From assembly GCA_944382905.1 (NCBI GenBank), contig CALWNU010000028.1, forward strand, positions 39,779 to 103,778: a stretch of 64,000 bases of DNA, written 5' to 3'. Positions 7,111 to 15,973 of this stretch are shown piece by piece. This stretch comes from an uncultured Clostridia bacterium (GTDB lineage Bacteria; Bacillota; Clostridia; Oscillospirales; Ruminococcaceae). The position numbers and the translations under genes were made by a program. How positions within the stretch are numbered: the stretch's first letter is position 1; every line of letters starts with the position of its first letter. The notes under the pieces were generated by a model. That model ran no database searches. It saw nothing but the letters and a program-made list of their open reading frames with translations, and was not told where the DNA came from.

Positions 7111-10066
7111 CGCGTTCGGCCCTTTTGCCGGGAATGAAGTCATCGATTTTGAATCGGTTTCGCAATCGGGGATTTTTTTAATTTCTGGACCGACAGGAGC
7201 TGGAAAAACCACTATTTTCGACGGCATTTGTTTTGCCTTGTATGGCGAGGCGAGCGGGACGCTGCGGCAAAATGAAAATTTTAAAAGCGATTTTGCCCCG
7301 CCGTCTGCATCATGCTATGTCCATTATTGGTTTTCCGTGCGGGACGAAACGTTTGAAATATACCGTTCCCCCAAACAGCAAAAGCAAAAACGAAATGGGG
7401 AAATGACGGTTGTGGCGGCCAAAGCGGAACTGACACTTCCGGATCATTCCGTTATCACCGGGCCGGCATCCGTCAACGCCAAAATCCAGGATATTTTAGG
7501 TCTTTCCGTCAGGCAATTCAAACAGATCAGCATGCTCTCCCAAGGGGATTTCCGTCAGTTTTTAGACGCCCCCAGCAAAGAAAAGCAGGAAATTTTCCGG
7601 CATCTTTTTGATACCGAACCATTTGACCGATTCACCGCGCTTCTAGAGCAAAAAGCCAAAGATTCTCTGGCAGATCTGGAAAACACGAAGCAGCTTCTTT
7701 CCTTTCATCTGAAAAGCCTCTCCCCGCGGGAAGACGAGACCTTAAACGAGCTGCTACAAGCGGAGTATCCGCAAATCCCCCCGATTCTCGATTCGCTTTC
7801 CGCCCTGTTGGCGCAGGATCGAACGGCGATTTCCGATGGGCAGAAAACTGTCCGCCGCCTGGAAGACGAGGTGCGTTCGCTACAGATTGAAATGCACCGG
7901 CAAAACAACAAAAGACTCGAAACGCTGGATCGCCTTCGCCAACAGATGCAGGGTATTTTAGCAAAAGAACCCATGTTGGAGCAAACCAAACGCAGCCTTG
8001 CCCAATGGAAAAAAGCGCGGGAACTTTTGCCGCAGTGGCAAAAAATCACCGAACTGGAAAAAGAACAATTGGCCCTGCAGGAACAACGCGTTTCTTTGCA
8101 GCAGGAACAAAGCAGTTTGAAAGAAAAACAAGAACAAATGCAGCAAAAATTATCGCAGGCCAAAAAACAAAAAGAGGAAAACGAGCAGCTTTCGGCGCAA
8201 ATCGCTTCGCTGCAGCGCCTGGTGCCCTTGTTAGAAGAGCAGCAGCGCTTACAGAAAAGCATCCTACAGCGAAAACAAGTGTGTGCCCAGTGGGAAATCA
8301 AAGCCGCTTTTGCCGACCAGTCGGCCGCGCTTTTTTCCCAGAAGGAATCGGTTGCCAAAAGCAAAGAGCAGTCAAATGCGGCCCGCGCTTTATGGGAAGA
8401 TTTCTGTCAAAAAAGACGTCTTCTCCCTGTTTTTCGTCACCAAAAAGAAGCGTATCTCAATCAGTACGCCCAGTTTTTTGACGCGCAGGCAGGCCTGCTC
8501 GCGGCAAAGTTGCAGGAACATCAGCCTTGCCCGGTTTGCGGAAGCTTGGAACATCCGAATCCCGCCAGGCTGCAGCAGGATCCCCCGACGCAGGAGCAGC
8601 TGCGGACTTCCCGCGAGCAAACCGAGCAAACTGCACAGGCATTGTCCCGATTGACGGCGCGGATCGACCAGCAGACGCTGGAACTGCAAAAGCAAATTCC
8701 CGCTTTGCAGCAGCTTTGTGCATTGGAACCTTCGCAACAGGAAGCCTTGCTTGCCCAGATATTGTCCGCTTGTCTGGCGCAGCAGGAAAAAGCGCAGACG
8801 CAAGAAAAAGCCCTGCAGGAATCTTTGGAAAAACAGCGCCTTTCCATAACCGGACTTCCCCTGTTTACACATCAAGAGCAAGCGCTCCAGTACGGCGAAA
8901 CCTGTCGCCAACAGCACAAATCGAACCAGGACATCCTTTCGATGCAAACCCAGCGCCTTGCCGAGGTGGAAAAAATGTTCCCTGCCTCCATCCATTCGTT
9001 GGAAGAACTGTCTCAAACCATCCAAAAGCTGCAAGCAACCATTGCTCAGCGCGAACAGTATGCGGAACAGATGCAAACCCAATTCCACCAATTGATTTCG
9101 CAATGGCAGTTATCGGTCCAAGCCCTTGAATGGACAGCCCAGCAAATCCAAAGGATTCAGGAGAAAAATACCGCATTGAAAACCGAATTTTTCCGGGAAT
9201 TGGAACATGCCTTTGCGCAAAAGCAGGAGGATTTTTACACGGCTTTGTCCAAAATAAACGAAATTGAACCCACAGAAGAATTTCTTCATCAGCAGGCGTT
9301 GGAGAAAAATACGCTATCCAGCCAGATCGTGCAGCTGGAAACGGATTGCAGAGACGTAAAGTATATTGACATTACATCTCTTTTGGAGCGAGAATCCACC
9401 CTGCAAACCCAGATCCAATCCATTCAGCAGCAAATCGCTAAGCACCAGATTTCCTATTCCAACGACACCCTTCATGTTCAGCAAATCAAAGCGTTGCATC
9501 AGAAAATCGAAGAAAAACAAACCCGGTATCAGGACCTATCTGCGCTTTGCCAAATTGCAAACGGCACCAATGCGCTTCGCGTTTCTTTTGAACGATACGT
9601 GTTGGGATTTTATTTTCAAACCATCATTCTTTTTGCCAATCGCCGGTTGGAGGAGCTAACCGGCGGGCGTTACCGCTTGTTGCATAAAAAGGATCGGGAA
9701 AAATTTGGCCGTTCTTCGGGACTGGATCTGGAAATTCTAGACCAGTACAGCGGCAAGACCAGGCCTACCTCTACCCTTTCTGGCGGGGAATCCTTTAAAA
9801 CAGCGCTAGCGCTGGCGTTAAGCCTTGCGGACGTGGTGCAAATGTATGCAGGCGGCGTCACCATCGATACCATGTTCATTGACGAAGGATTCGGTTCGCT
9901 GGACGCAGAGTCTCTAAACCACGCCATTGACGCCCTGCTGTCTTTGCAACGGGATGGCCGGTTGGTGGGGATTATCTCCCATGTATCCCAGTTAAAAGAA
10001 CAAATCCCCTGCCAAATCCAGGTCAAGGCCGCGCGAAACGGCAGTACCATCCAAATACAATGCTAA
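7085..10066 (+). CDS. sbcC: Exonuclease subunit SbcC (Rad50-like SMC ATPase)
   Basis: This 993-residue ATPase partners SbcD in DNA end processing. Walker A (GPTGAGKTTIFDG) lies near the N-terminus. Long Gln/Glu-rich coiled coils flank a zinc hook CPVC at residues 482-485, and the C-terminal lobe carries signature LSGGES and Walker B TMFIDEGFGSLD. I start at the ATG at 7085 (MKPIRLE), since GGGAGGTGG lies about five bases upstream inside sbcD and SMC-type proteins begin at this strand. The domain order is complete and there is no truncation. A short unknown gene follows 14 bases later in what is probably the same transcript. Confidence 0.95.
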   Translation: MKPIRLECNAFGPFAGNEVIDFESVSQSGIFLISGPTGAGKTTIFDGICFALYGEASGTLRQNENFKSDFAPPSASCYVHYWFSVRDETFEIYRSPKQQKQKRNGEMTVVAAKAELTLPDHSVITGPASVNAKIQDILGLSVRQFKQISMLSQGDFRQFLDAPSKEKQEIFRHLFDTEPFDRFTALLEQKAKDSLADLENTKQLLSFHLKSLSPREDETLNELLQAEYPQIPPILDSLSALLAQDRTAISDGQKTVRRLEDEVRSLQIEMHRQNNKRLETLDRLRQQMQGILAKEPMLEQTKRSLAQWKKARELLPQWQKITELEKEQLALQEQRVSLQQEQSSLKEKQEQMQQKLSQAKKQKEENEQLSAQIASLQRLVPLLEEQQRLQKSILQRKQVCAQWEIKAAFADQSAALFSQKESVAKSKEQSNAARALWEDFCQKRRLLPVFRHQKEAYLNQYAQFFDAQAGLLAAKLQEHQPCPVCGSLEHPNPARLQQDPPTQEQLRTSREQTEQTAQALSRLTARIDQQTLELQKQIPALQQLCALEPSQQEALLAQILSACLAQQEKAQTQEKALQESLEKQRLSITGLPLFTHQEQALQYGETCRQQHKSNQDILSMQTQRLAEVEKMFPASIHSLEELSQTIQKLQATIAQREQYAEQMQTQFHQLISQWQLSVQALEWTAQQIQRIQEKNTALKTEFFRELEHAFAQKQEDFYTALSKINEIEPTEEFLHQQALEKNTLSSQIVQLETDCRDVKYIDITSLLERESTLQTQIQSIQQQIAKHQISYSNDTLHVQQIKALHQKIEEKQTRYQDLSALCQIANGTNALRVSFERYVLGFYFQTIILFANRRLEELTGGRYRLLHKKDREKFGRSSGLDLEILDQYSGKTRPTSTLSGGESFKTALALALSLADVVQMYAGGVTIDTMFIDEGFGSLDAESLNHAIDALLSLQRDGRLVGIISHVSQLKEQIPCQIQVKAARNGSTIQIQC

Positions 10067-10080
10067 CCGGAGGGAGAAAT

Positions 10081-10521
10081 ATGATTCAAATTGACCCTTA
10101 TTCCTATCATTGCGGCGCGATTGATTGTTTCAATGAAATGATCCACGCTGGGCTAAAGCGGATTGCGCTGAGCCATCCGGCAGCCACCCGCGAAGAGCGG
10201 GATCAGCTGATTCCCTTTTCCCGGGAAATCTGTCAAAAATATGGAACCCATTTTTATCTGGAAGATGAGCCTTTGCTGACCGACCTGTTCCCGATTTCGA
10301 TGAACAAGGGAAAGTGGAACATCATCTATTGGCGGGAAAAAGAGGATCTGGACAGCTATCTTCAGATCAAAGCAGACAAGCAGGCGCTGCTGGCTTCTGG
10401 CGAATATTGTGCAGAGGCCAGACGGCAGATCGCCCTGCGGTTTGGGCAGCTGCTTTCTTATCCCGAGGAAAGAAGCTTGGCCCTGATGGCAGAAAACAAA
10501 GAACTGGAACCCATCGAATAA
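10081..10521 (+). CDS. Uncharacterised 146-residue protein downstream of sbcDC
   Basis: I do not recognise a family. The protein starts MIQIDPYSYH, is hydrophilic with no signal peptide or membrane segment, and is mildly acidic. Visible features are a Cys near residue 12 (YHCGAIDCFNEM), a His in ALSHPAATREERDQL, a WNIIYWREKEDL stretch and a helical C-terminal half. The ATG at 10081 is preceded by CGGAGGGAGAAAT, which fixes the start; an in-frame codon at 10060 lies inside sbcC. It is 14 bases after sbcC and before a strong terminator, so it is the third gene of the sbcDC transcript. Co-transcription suggests, but does not show, a link to DNA repair. Confidence 0.8.
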   Translation: MIQIDPYSYHCGAIDCFNEMIHAGLKRIALSHPAATREERDQLIPFSREICQKYGTHFYLEDEPLLTDLFPISMNKGKWNIIYWREKEDLDSYLQIKADKQALLASGEYCAEARRQIALRFGQLLSYPEERSLALMAENKELEPIE

Positions 10522-10524
10522 AAA

Positions 10525-10576
10525 CCCCCCTTTTGTTTGCCCGCCCGCAAAAGCGGCAACAAAAGGGGGTTTTTTA
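10525..10576. terminator. Bidirectional terminator between sbcDC operon and DHHW gene
   Basis: CCCCCTTTTGTT and AACAAAAGGGGG, extended by TGCC/GGCA, form a long stem with one bulge, followed by seven T on the plus strand. A-rich sequence on the other side allows use from the minus strand too. Confidence 0.88.
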
Positions 10577-10592
10577 TGCCTGAAAACCTTGT

Positions 10593-11723
10593 TTAGTAAC
10601 GCAATTTGGCCAAATTTGTATCCGTGGAGAAATTCATAAAATTATATAGAATAAGCACATCGTCAAATGTGTTTTCCGCCAGGAATTCGCTCATTTTCAT
10701 CGGGATTGCGCGCAGATCCAGCACATAAACTTCATCGTACTGGTAGGTCAAAAACGGAGCGAAGCTGTTTCCGTAGGAATCTTTGATGACGAGAATCCGG
10801 CTGGTTTTTCCTTCTTCCTTGCGCAAATTGTTCTGGCTTTTGATCAGCGTGATTCCATGGTTCCCCCACAAGAATGCCGCGTATTTGTCCCGCTTGGAAA
10901 ATTGTTCTTTGTCATACAATCCATCCACCGGCTCCCCGTCAATGGAAACCTCATCTACCGGAATCTGATAATAGGTCAACGTATCCGGGACGGCATTATA
11001 AAGCTTGGTTTTGGAAAAATAGGTCCCATAAAAGCCTTCCACTTCCGTTTTGCCGATGGTATCCAAAGCAACCGGTTCCCATCCGTTTTGTTCACAGAAA
11101 TAGGAATATCCGTAATAAGCTCCCAAAGTGGTCCAATGATGGTCAGTGCGATAAAAAATATACTCCTGTTTCTTGGCCTTCAGCGGCGTTAGAAAATCCA
11201 GTGTTTTCACCGACGGATCCAGCGCTTGATAGATCTCGTCGGTCAGCTGCGTTTGATCTACCTGCCCTGCCCCCAGCGGGACCTTCTCCGGATAAATCAT
11301 ATACGAATTGGGGATGATGCCGACAGTTATATTCAGCTGAGGATACATTTGCACAAATTCATTGATATATGTCGTATTGGTTTGAATCCGCTGGGTATCC
11401 GCCGTGGTATAGTGTTGAAACATATACCCGTCTTTTCCGTACATGATCCCATTGTTTTCAATTTTCCCCAATAAACTTTCCGCCCGCGATTTTAAGCTGA
11501 TCCATTGGTCCCGGAATACAAACTGGTCGTTGATATAGCTTTCATATTTGGGAGAAAATTGGTTGTTGTAAAAAGAAGACAGCGTAAAAGTAGGCCGCTT
11601 TGCAAGTTCCCGATTTTCTAGTTCCGAGAACGTCTTATGATACTGGGACATATCCAATACCATATAGCCGAATAGAAACAGGAAAAAAAGCCATACCGCA
11701 GGGTATTTCAATATCTTTTTCAT
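10593..11723 (-). CDS. DHHW-family (AlgX/AlgJ-like) membrane-anchored protein
   Basis: This 376-residue protein has an N-terminal membrane anchor (about residues 9-25) and an extracytoplasmic SGNH-like domain. The diagnostic motif TDHHWTTLGAYYGY lies near residue 195. Near the C-terminus, IKDSYGNSFAPFL supplies the Ser-containing block of this fold. Members act with MBOAT proteins to transfer acyl (usually acetyl) groups to exopolysaccharide or wall polymers outside the cell. The gene follows the MBOAT gene by ten bases on the same strand, the standard pairing. The acceptor polymer cannot be read from the sequence. Confidence 0.87.
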   Translation of the reverse strand: MKKILKYPAVWLFFLFLFGYMVLDMSQYHKTFSELENRELAKRPTFTLSSFYNNQFSPKYESYINDQFVFRDQWISLKSRAESLLGKIENNGIMYGKDGYMFQHYTTADTQRIQTNTTYINEFVQMYPQLNITVGIIPNSYMIYPEKVPLGAGQVDQTQLTDEIYQALDPSVKTLDFLTPLKAKKQEYIFYRTDHHWTTLGAYYGYSYFCEQNGWEPVALDTIGKTEVEGFYGTYFSKTKLYNAVPDTLTYYQIPVDEVSIDGEPVDGLYDKEQFSKRDKYAAFLWGNHGITLIKSQNNLRKEEGKTSRILVIKDSYGNSFAPFLTYQYDEVYVLDLRAIPMKMSEFLAENTFDDVLILYNFMNFSTDTNLAKLRY

Positions 11724-11733
11724 GGCGTCCCTC

Positions 11734-13110
11734 TCAAAATCTGAAATACAAAAATGGATTATAGGTTGCGTCGACCAGGTATGCTACCGATGCGATTAAA
11801 ATCACGCCAAGCAACAGCAAATGGACCACAGGAACCTTTTTCACCTGATGATAGAACTTTTCGACCAGCGGCACAGAACAAAACGCCGCCAGCACAAAGG
11901 TGATCAAATAGTTACGCAAATAATAGATCCAGTCGATTCCTCCGGAGAAAGAGAAGAGCTTTTGCAGGAATACTCCAAGCTGGGAAAAATCCGTAATAGC
12001 AAACAACGCCCAGCTTAACAGCAGAAAAAAGCATACGTAAATGTGGGACCACACTTTGCTTTTTTCCAAATGCGACAGCAGCCCCATTTTCTCAATGACC
12101 AGAAACACGAAGAAAAACAGGCCCCATAGGATAAAATTCCAGCTGGCGCCGTGCCAAAAACCGGTCGCCGCCCAGACGATGAAAATATTCCAGTACATCC
12201 TGGGTTTTGAAACCCGGTTTCCTCCCAACGGAATATACACATATTCCCGGAACCAGGAACCCAAGGTTATATGCCACCTGCGCCAGAATTCCGTCATACT
12301 TTTGGAAATATAGGGGTAATTGAAGTTTTGCGGGAACTCAAAGCCCAGCATTTTCCCCATCCCGATGGCCATCAAGGAATAACCGCTAAAGTCAAAATAG
12401 ATTTGAAACGCGTAGGCCAAAATACCAAGCCAGGCCAGCGGTGTAGAGATATTGGCAAACCCCAGCTCCTGCACTTGGTCCCACAGGCTCCCGATATTAT
12501 TGGCAATCAGTACCTTTTTGCCCAACCCGAAAATAAAAAGCGCAATCCCATCATTGATTTGCCCCAAATTCATTTTCCGGCTGCGCAGCTCGCGGCTAAC
12601 ATCCGTATATTTGACAATGGGGCCGGCAATCAGCTGAGGGAACAAGGTGACAAACGCGGCGAAATTGACGATATTGCGTTCGGCAACCGTTTTGCCCCGA
12701 TAAACGTCGATGGTATAGGACAGGGTCTGAAAGGTATAGAAACTGATCCCCAACGGAAGGGTCAGCTGGATGCCGCTCAAATGGGCTCCCGTCAGCGCAT
12801 TGATATTCTCTACGAAAAAATTGGTGTATTTGAAGAAGAATAACATGCCCAAATTGAAAAACAGCGAAATTCCCATGCACAGCCGACAGATCCATTTTGT
12901 TCCTCGGTTTTTTTCAATCACCAGCGAGACGATGTAATCCACCAAAATCGAGGCGATCATAATGGGGAAATATTTCACCTCTCCCCAGGAATAGAAAAAC
13001 AGGCTGCACACGACTAGGACGGCATTTTTCAAACGATTGGGTGCAATATAGTAAACAAAAAGGGTAATCGGCAAAAATCGAAATAGAAAAATAATACTGC
13101 TAAATACCAT
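11734..13110 (-). CDS. MBOAT-family O-acyltransferase (AlgI/DltB-like)
   Basis: This 458-residue membrane protein has about ten to eleven hydrophobic segments. The catalytic His lies in GFWHGASWNFILWG around residue 320, preceded by the conserved region SMTEFWRRWHITLGSWFREY. Such proteins move an acyl group, usually acetate from acetyl-CoA, across the membrane for O-acylation of polysaccharides. Coupling to the DHHW protein downstream fits an AlgI-AlgX-like system rather than D-alanylation, as no dltA or dltC is nearby. The start is the ATG at 13110 after AAAGGAGCATAAC. Confidence 0.9.
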   Translation of the reverse strand: MVFSSIIFLFRFLPITLFVYYIAPNRLKNAVLVVCSLFFYSWGEVKYFPIMIASILVDYIVSLVIEKNRGTKWICRLCMGISLFFNLGMLFFFKYTNFFVENINALTGAHLSGIQLTLPLGISFYTFQTLSYTIDVYRGKTVAERNIVNFAAFVTLFPQLIAGPIVKYTDVSRELRSRKMNLGQINDGIALFIFGLGKKVLIANNIGSLWDQVQELGFANISTPLAWLGILAYAFQIYFDFSGYSLMAIGMGKMLGFEFPQNFNYPYISKSMTEFWRRWHITLGSWFREYVYIPLGGNRVSKPRMYWNIFIVWAATGFWHGASWNFILWGLFFFVFLVIEKMGLLSHLEKSKVWSHIYVCFFLLLSWALFAITDFSQLGVFLQKLFSFSGGIDWIYYLRNYLITFVLAAFCSVPLVEKFYHQVKKVPVVHLLLLGVILIASVAYLVDATYNPFLYFRF

Positions 13111-13342
13111 GTTATGCTCCTTTTACACCTGATTCAGAACAACCAAGCCTTTTGGTTTTTCGCGTTATGTATTCGCATAAATTTTCCGCGATGGGGTACC
13201 CCGACCAGAAAGGCGGTTTCGATTGCCTCGAAGGATAAACACCGCAGCCTGTTCTTTTGTTACAAGCCCTTTCGCAGATCCCAAAACGGGTTGTCCTACC
13301 AGCAATCAGCATCAGTATGCGCTCTCTGAAAAGGTTTATACA
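13111..13342 (-). other. Intergenic leader upstream of the MBOAT gene, structured-looking
   Basis: There is no convincing gene here. Read on the minus strand, a stem GCGGT/ACCGC encloses a second stem TTCGA/TCGAA, and a self-complementary GGGGTACCCC follows. The block could be a 5' leader. It does not match a riboswitch class I can name, and I see no clear promoter. Confidence 0.35.
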
Positions 13343-13343
13343 G

Positions 13344-13380
13344 AAAAGAAAATACGAACACCGCTGTGCCCGTATCTTCT
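13344..13380 (-). terminator. Probable terminator of the rpiR-to-ispH/S1 operon
   Basis: On the minus strand AAGATACGGGCAC pairs with GTGTTCGTATTTT (some G-U pairs) around an AGCG loop, followed by CTTTTC. It sits about 50 bases after the ispH/S1 stop codon. Confidence 0.65.
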
Positions 13381-13427
13381 CATTTCATTCTGTTATATCA
13401 CAGACGTTCTACCGGCAAAGTCACACA

Positions 13428-15374
13428 TTATTCCTCGTCGGAGCTTTCCGAAGCGCCTTCCTGAACCGCACGCATGGACAGGCTGACACGTTTTTTCTCA
13501 AAATCGATATCTGTGATTTTTACCTCAACCTCGTCTCCGACATTCAGCACGTCAGACACTTTATTGACCCGCTCAGAAGAAATCTGAGAAATATGAATCA
13601 ATCCGTCGATGCCGGGAATGATCTGCGCAAAAGCGCCAAAGGTGGTGATCGAAACGATTTTCACCTTCGTTACCGTCCCTACCGGATACTCATTTTTCAG
13701 GATCTCCCACGGGTTATCCTTTTCGTTCTTATATCCCAAGGAAATTTTATGTTTCTCTTGGTCGATATCCTTTACATAAACTTCCAAAACATCGCCGACG
13801 TTCACCACTTCAGACGGATGTTTGATGCGGTTCCAGGACAGCTCCGAAATATGCACCATTCCATCGACGCCGCCCAGATCAACAAACGCGCCGTAAGAGG
13901 TCAAAGACTTCACCGCGCCAGTATATTTCTTGCCGATCTCCACAGTCTTCCAGAACTCTTCTTCCTGGGCCTTTCTCTGCTCTTTCAAAACAGCCTTCAT
14001 CGAACCGATGATCCGTTTGCGGCCGCGCCCGATTTCCTTGCACTCCAGGATTTTCAGCGAAACATGTTGTTTGACCAATTCTTCCAAATTCTCTACGCGG
14101 GACAAGCTCGCCTGAGAAGCCGGTACGAATACTCTCACACCGTTGGTAGAAACAATGACGCCGCCTTTGACCGCTTCGATGACATTGCCTTCCAGGATCT
14201 CGCCCGTTTCAGCAGCTTCCTGTACTTTCATCATCCCGGCAATGGCGTCCAGACGTTTTTTGGACAGAACCACCGTGCCTTCCACGTCATTGACGCGGAC
14301 TACCAGCAATTCGATTTCATCACCGACTTTGACCAGGTCCTCAATTTTGGCGTTGGGATCATCCGTCAGCTCGCTCAACGGAACATATCCGGTATGTTTC
14401 GTGCCGATGTCTACCTGAACTTCTGTGGGGGTAATCCCGACAACGACGCCCGTCTCCTTCTTCCCGTTATATGTACTTTTGAAAGATTGATCCAACATCT
14501 CTCCAAAGCTTAATTCGTCGTTCGTAATAAATTCACTCATGGTTTCTTGTACCTCCTTAATTATGCAAGCCGGAGTCGAAGCGCCGGCAGTAACACCAAT
14601 CACGCGGTCCGTGGAAAAATCGAATTGCGGCAATTCACTTGCCCGCTCAATATGGAATGTCTGACAATATTGACTGCAAATTTCGGCCAATTTTCTGGTG
14701 TTGGAACTGTTTTTTCCTCCAATCACCACCATGCGATCCGATTCTTTCGCCAGCACGATCGCTTCCTGCTGCCGCATTTCCGTAGCATTACATATTGTAT
14801 CAAAAATAATTAAGTTTGTATAGACTTTTTTCGCGAAATTTGCAGATTTTCTCCATTCTTGGATCTGAAAGGTCGTTTGCGCGACCAAAATCGCCGGCCG
14901 TCCGGTCAAATCCGGTTCTTCTTTTGTCAATTTTTCCAGTTCCTGCAGCGAGCGGAACACCTTCGCGCCGTTGGAACAATACCCTACGATTCCCTGCACT
15001 TCCGGATGCGCCGGATCTCCCGCAATCAGGATAGTCCGCCCTTTTTGACTGTATTCCTCTACAATCTGGTGGATTTTCGCCACAAACGGGCAGGTAGCGT
15101 CTACGTAAGGGATCCCCCGTTGGATCAGATCGTCATACACCTTTTTTCCGACCCCGTGGGAACGGATCACCACTGTGGCGCCAGGCGGGATCTGTTCTGC
15201 TGTCTCCACCGCATAGGCCCCTTGTTCTTCCAACTGGGCGACAATTTGCGGGTTGTGGATAATCGGGCCCAATGTAACGACCGAAGGGCGCTGTTTTGCT
15301 GTGTCAAACGCCATTTTCACCGCCCGGTTCACCCCGAAACAAAACCCCGCTGTTTTCGCTATTTTGATTCGCAC
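13428..15374 (-). CDS. ispH: Fusion of HMBPP reductase (IspH) and ribosomal protein S1-like domains
   Basis: This 648-residue fusion pairs two functions. Residues 1 to about 285 are IspH, which makes IPP and DMAPP in the MEP pathway. Its iron-sulfur cysteines are in GFCFGV, DATCPFV and TICNAT, with the catalytic Glu in HPEVQG. Residues from about 300 carry four S1 RNA-binding repeats, for example GAFVDLGGVDGMVHISELSW and GAFAQIIPGIDGLIHISQIS. The tail is acidic. This IspH/S1 architecture is known from many Clostridia. The start is a GTG at 15374 behind GGAGGAAACCAGATC and overlaps plsC by 16 bases. It is the last gene of its operon. Whether both halves stay joined in the cell is not visible. 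Confidence 0.93.
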   Translation of the reverse strand: MRIKIAKTAGFCFGVNRAVKMAFDTAKQRPSVVTLGPIIHNPQIVAQLEEQGAYAVETAEQIPPGATVVIRSHGVGKKVYDDLIQRGIPYVDATCPFVAKIHQIVEEYSQKGRTILIAGDPAHPEVQGIVGYCSNGAKVFRSLQELEKLTKEEPDLTGRPAILVAQTTFQIQEWRKSANFAKKVYTNLIIFDTICNATEMRQQEAIVLAKESDRMVVIGGKNSSNTRKLAEICSQYCQTFHIERASELPQFDFSTDRVIGVTAGASTPACIIKEVQETMSEFITNDELSFGEMLDQSFKSTYNGKKETGVVVGITPTEVQVDIGTKHTGYVPLSELTDDPNAKIEDLVKVGDEIELLVVRVNDVEGTVVLSKKRLDAIAGMMKVQEAAETGEILEGNVIEAVKGGVIVSTNGVRVFVPASQASLSRVENLEELVKQHVSLKILECKEIGRGRKRIIGSMKAVLKEQRKAQEEEFWKTVEIGKKYTGAVKSLTSYGAFVDLGGVDGMVHISELSWNRIKHPSEVVNVGDVLEVYVKDIDQEKHKISLGYKNEKDNPWEILKNEYPVGTVTKVKIVSITTFGAFAQIIPGIDGLIHISQISSERVNKVSDVLNVGDEVEVKITDIDFEKKRVSLSMRAVQEGASESSDEE

Positions 15375-15973
15375 GATCTGGTTTCCTCCAATAACTGTTC
15401 TACTTCGTCCCGCAAAATGCCGATGACCACTTTGATCTGCTTGGCGGAGTTTTCCTCGATTTGAATTTTGCTGCTTTCAATCGGCTTGCCATACCGGATC
15501 ACCACTTTGGACCGGAAGGATTTCCCACTATACCAAATCGCTGCAGGTAGCAAATCTCCACCGCTTTGCGCGGCAATGACCGCCGCTCCGGATTTGAACC
15601 GCAGCAGCTGATCGTTGGGCGACCGGGTCCCTTCTGGGAACAGACCGAGTACCCATCCGTTTTTCACCGTTTCCACCGCCTGTTCGATGGCGCTGGTATC
15701 CCCTTTTCCCCTTGCCACGGGAAACGCGCCAAGATGGCTGATGATAAAGCGGACAAATCCGTTTTCAAACAACTCCGCCTTTGCCATATAGCGGACCGGT
15801 TTTTTTACCTTCTGTGCCACCAGTACCGGGTCTAAGGCCGAGCGGTGGTTGCAGCACAGGATATATCCCCGGTCCATCGGCTGGTTTTCCACTCCGTGAA
15901 ATTCCAGCCGAAACCAAATGCGGAACAGAAAGCCCGTAATCACCTTGCCCAGATTGTAAAACCAGTATGTCAT
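15359..15973 (-). CDS. plsC: 1-acyl-sn-glycerol-3-phosphate acyltransferase (PlsC-like)
   Basis: This 204-residue membrane-associated acyltransferase makes phosphatidic acid from lysophosphatidic acid in phospholipid synthesis. The catalytic NHRSALDPVL (HX4D) lies near residue 40 and the acceptor-binding FPEGTRS near residue 115. A hydrophobic segment at the N-terminus (YNLGKVITGFLFRIWF) provides membrane attachment. The gene overlaps cmk by four bases upstream and ispH/S1 by 16 bases downstream, so translation of the three is coupled. The ribosome binding site is modest (GGGAATAAA). Confidence 0.9.
   Translation of the reverse strand: MTYWFYNLGKVITGFLFRIWFRLEFHGVENQPMDRGYILCCNHRSALDPVLVAQKVKKPVRYMAKAELFENGFVRFIISHLGAFPVARGKGDTSAIEQAVETVKNGWVLGLFPEGTRSPNDQLLRFKSGAAVIAAQSGGDLLPAAIWYSGKSFRSKVVIRYGKPIESSKIQIEENSAKQIKVVIGILRDEVEQLLEETRSCESK

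Noticed and set aside
13112..13312. 66-codon frame upstream of the MBOAT gene
   Set aside because: No ribosome binding site or recognisable domain; probably leader sequence.
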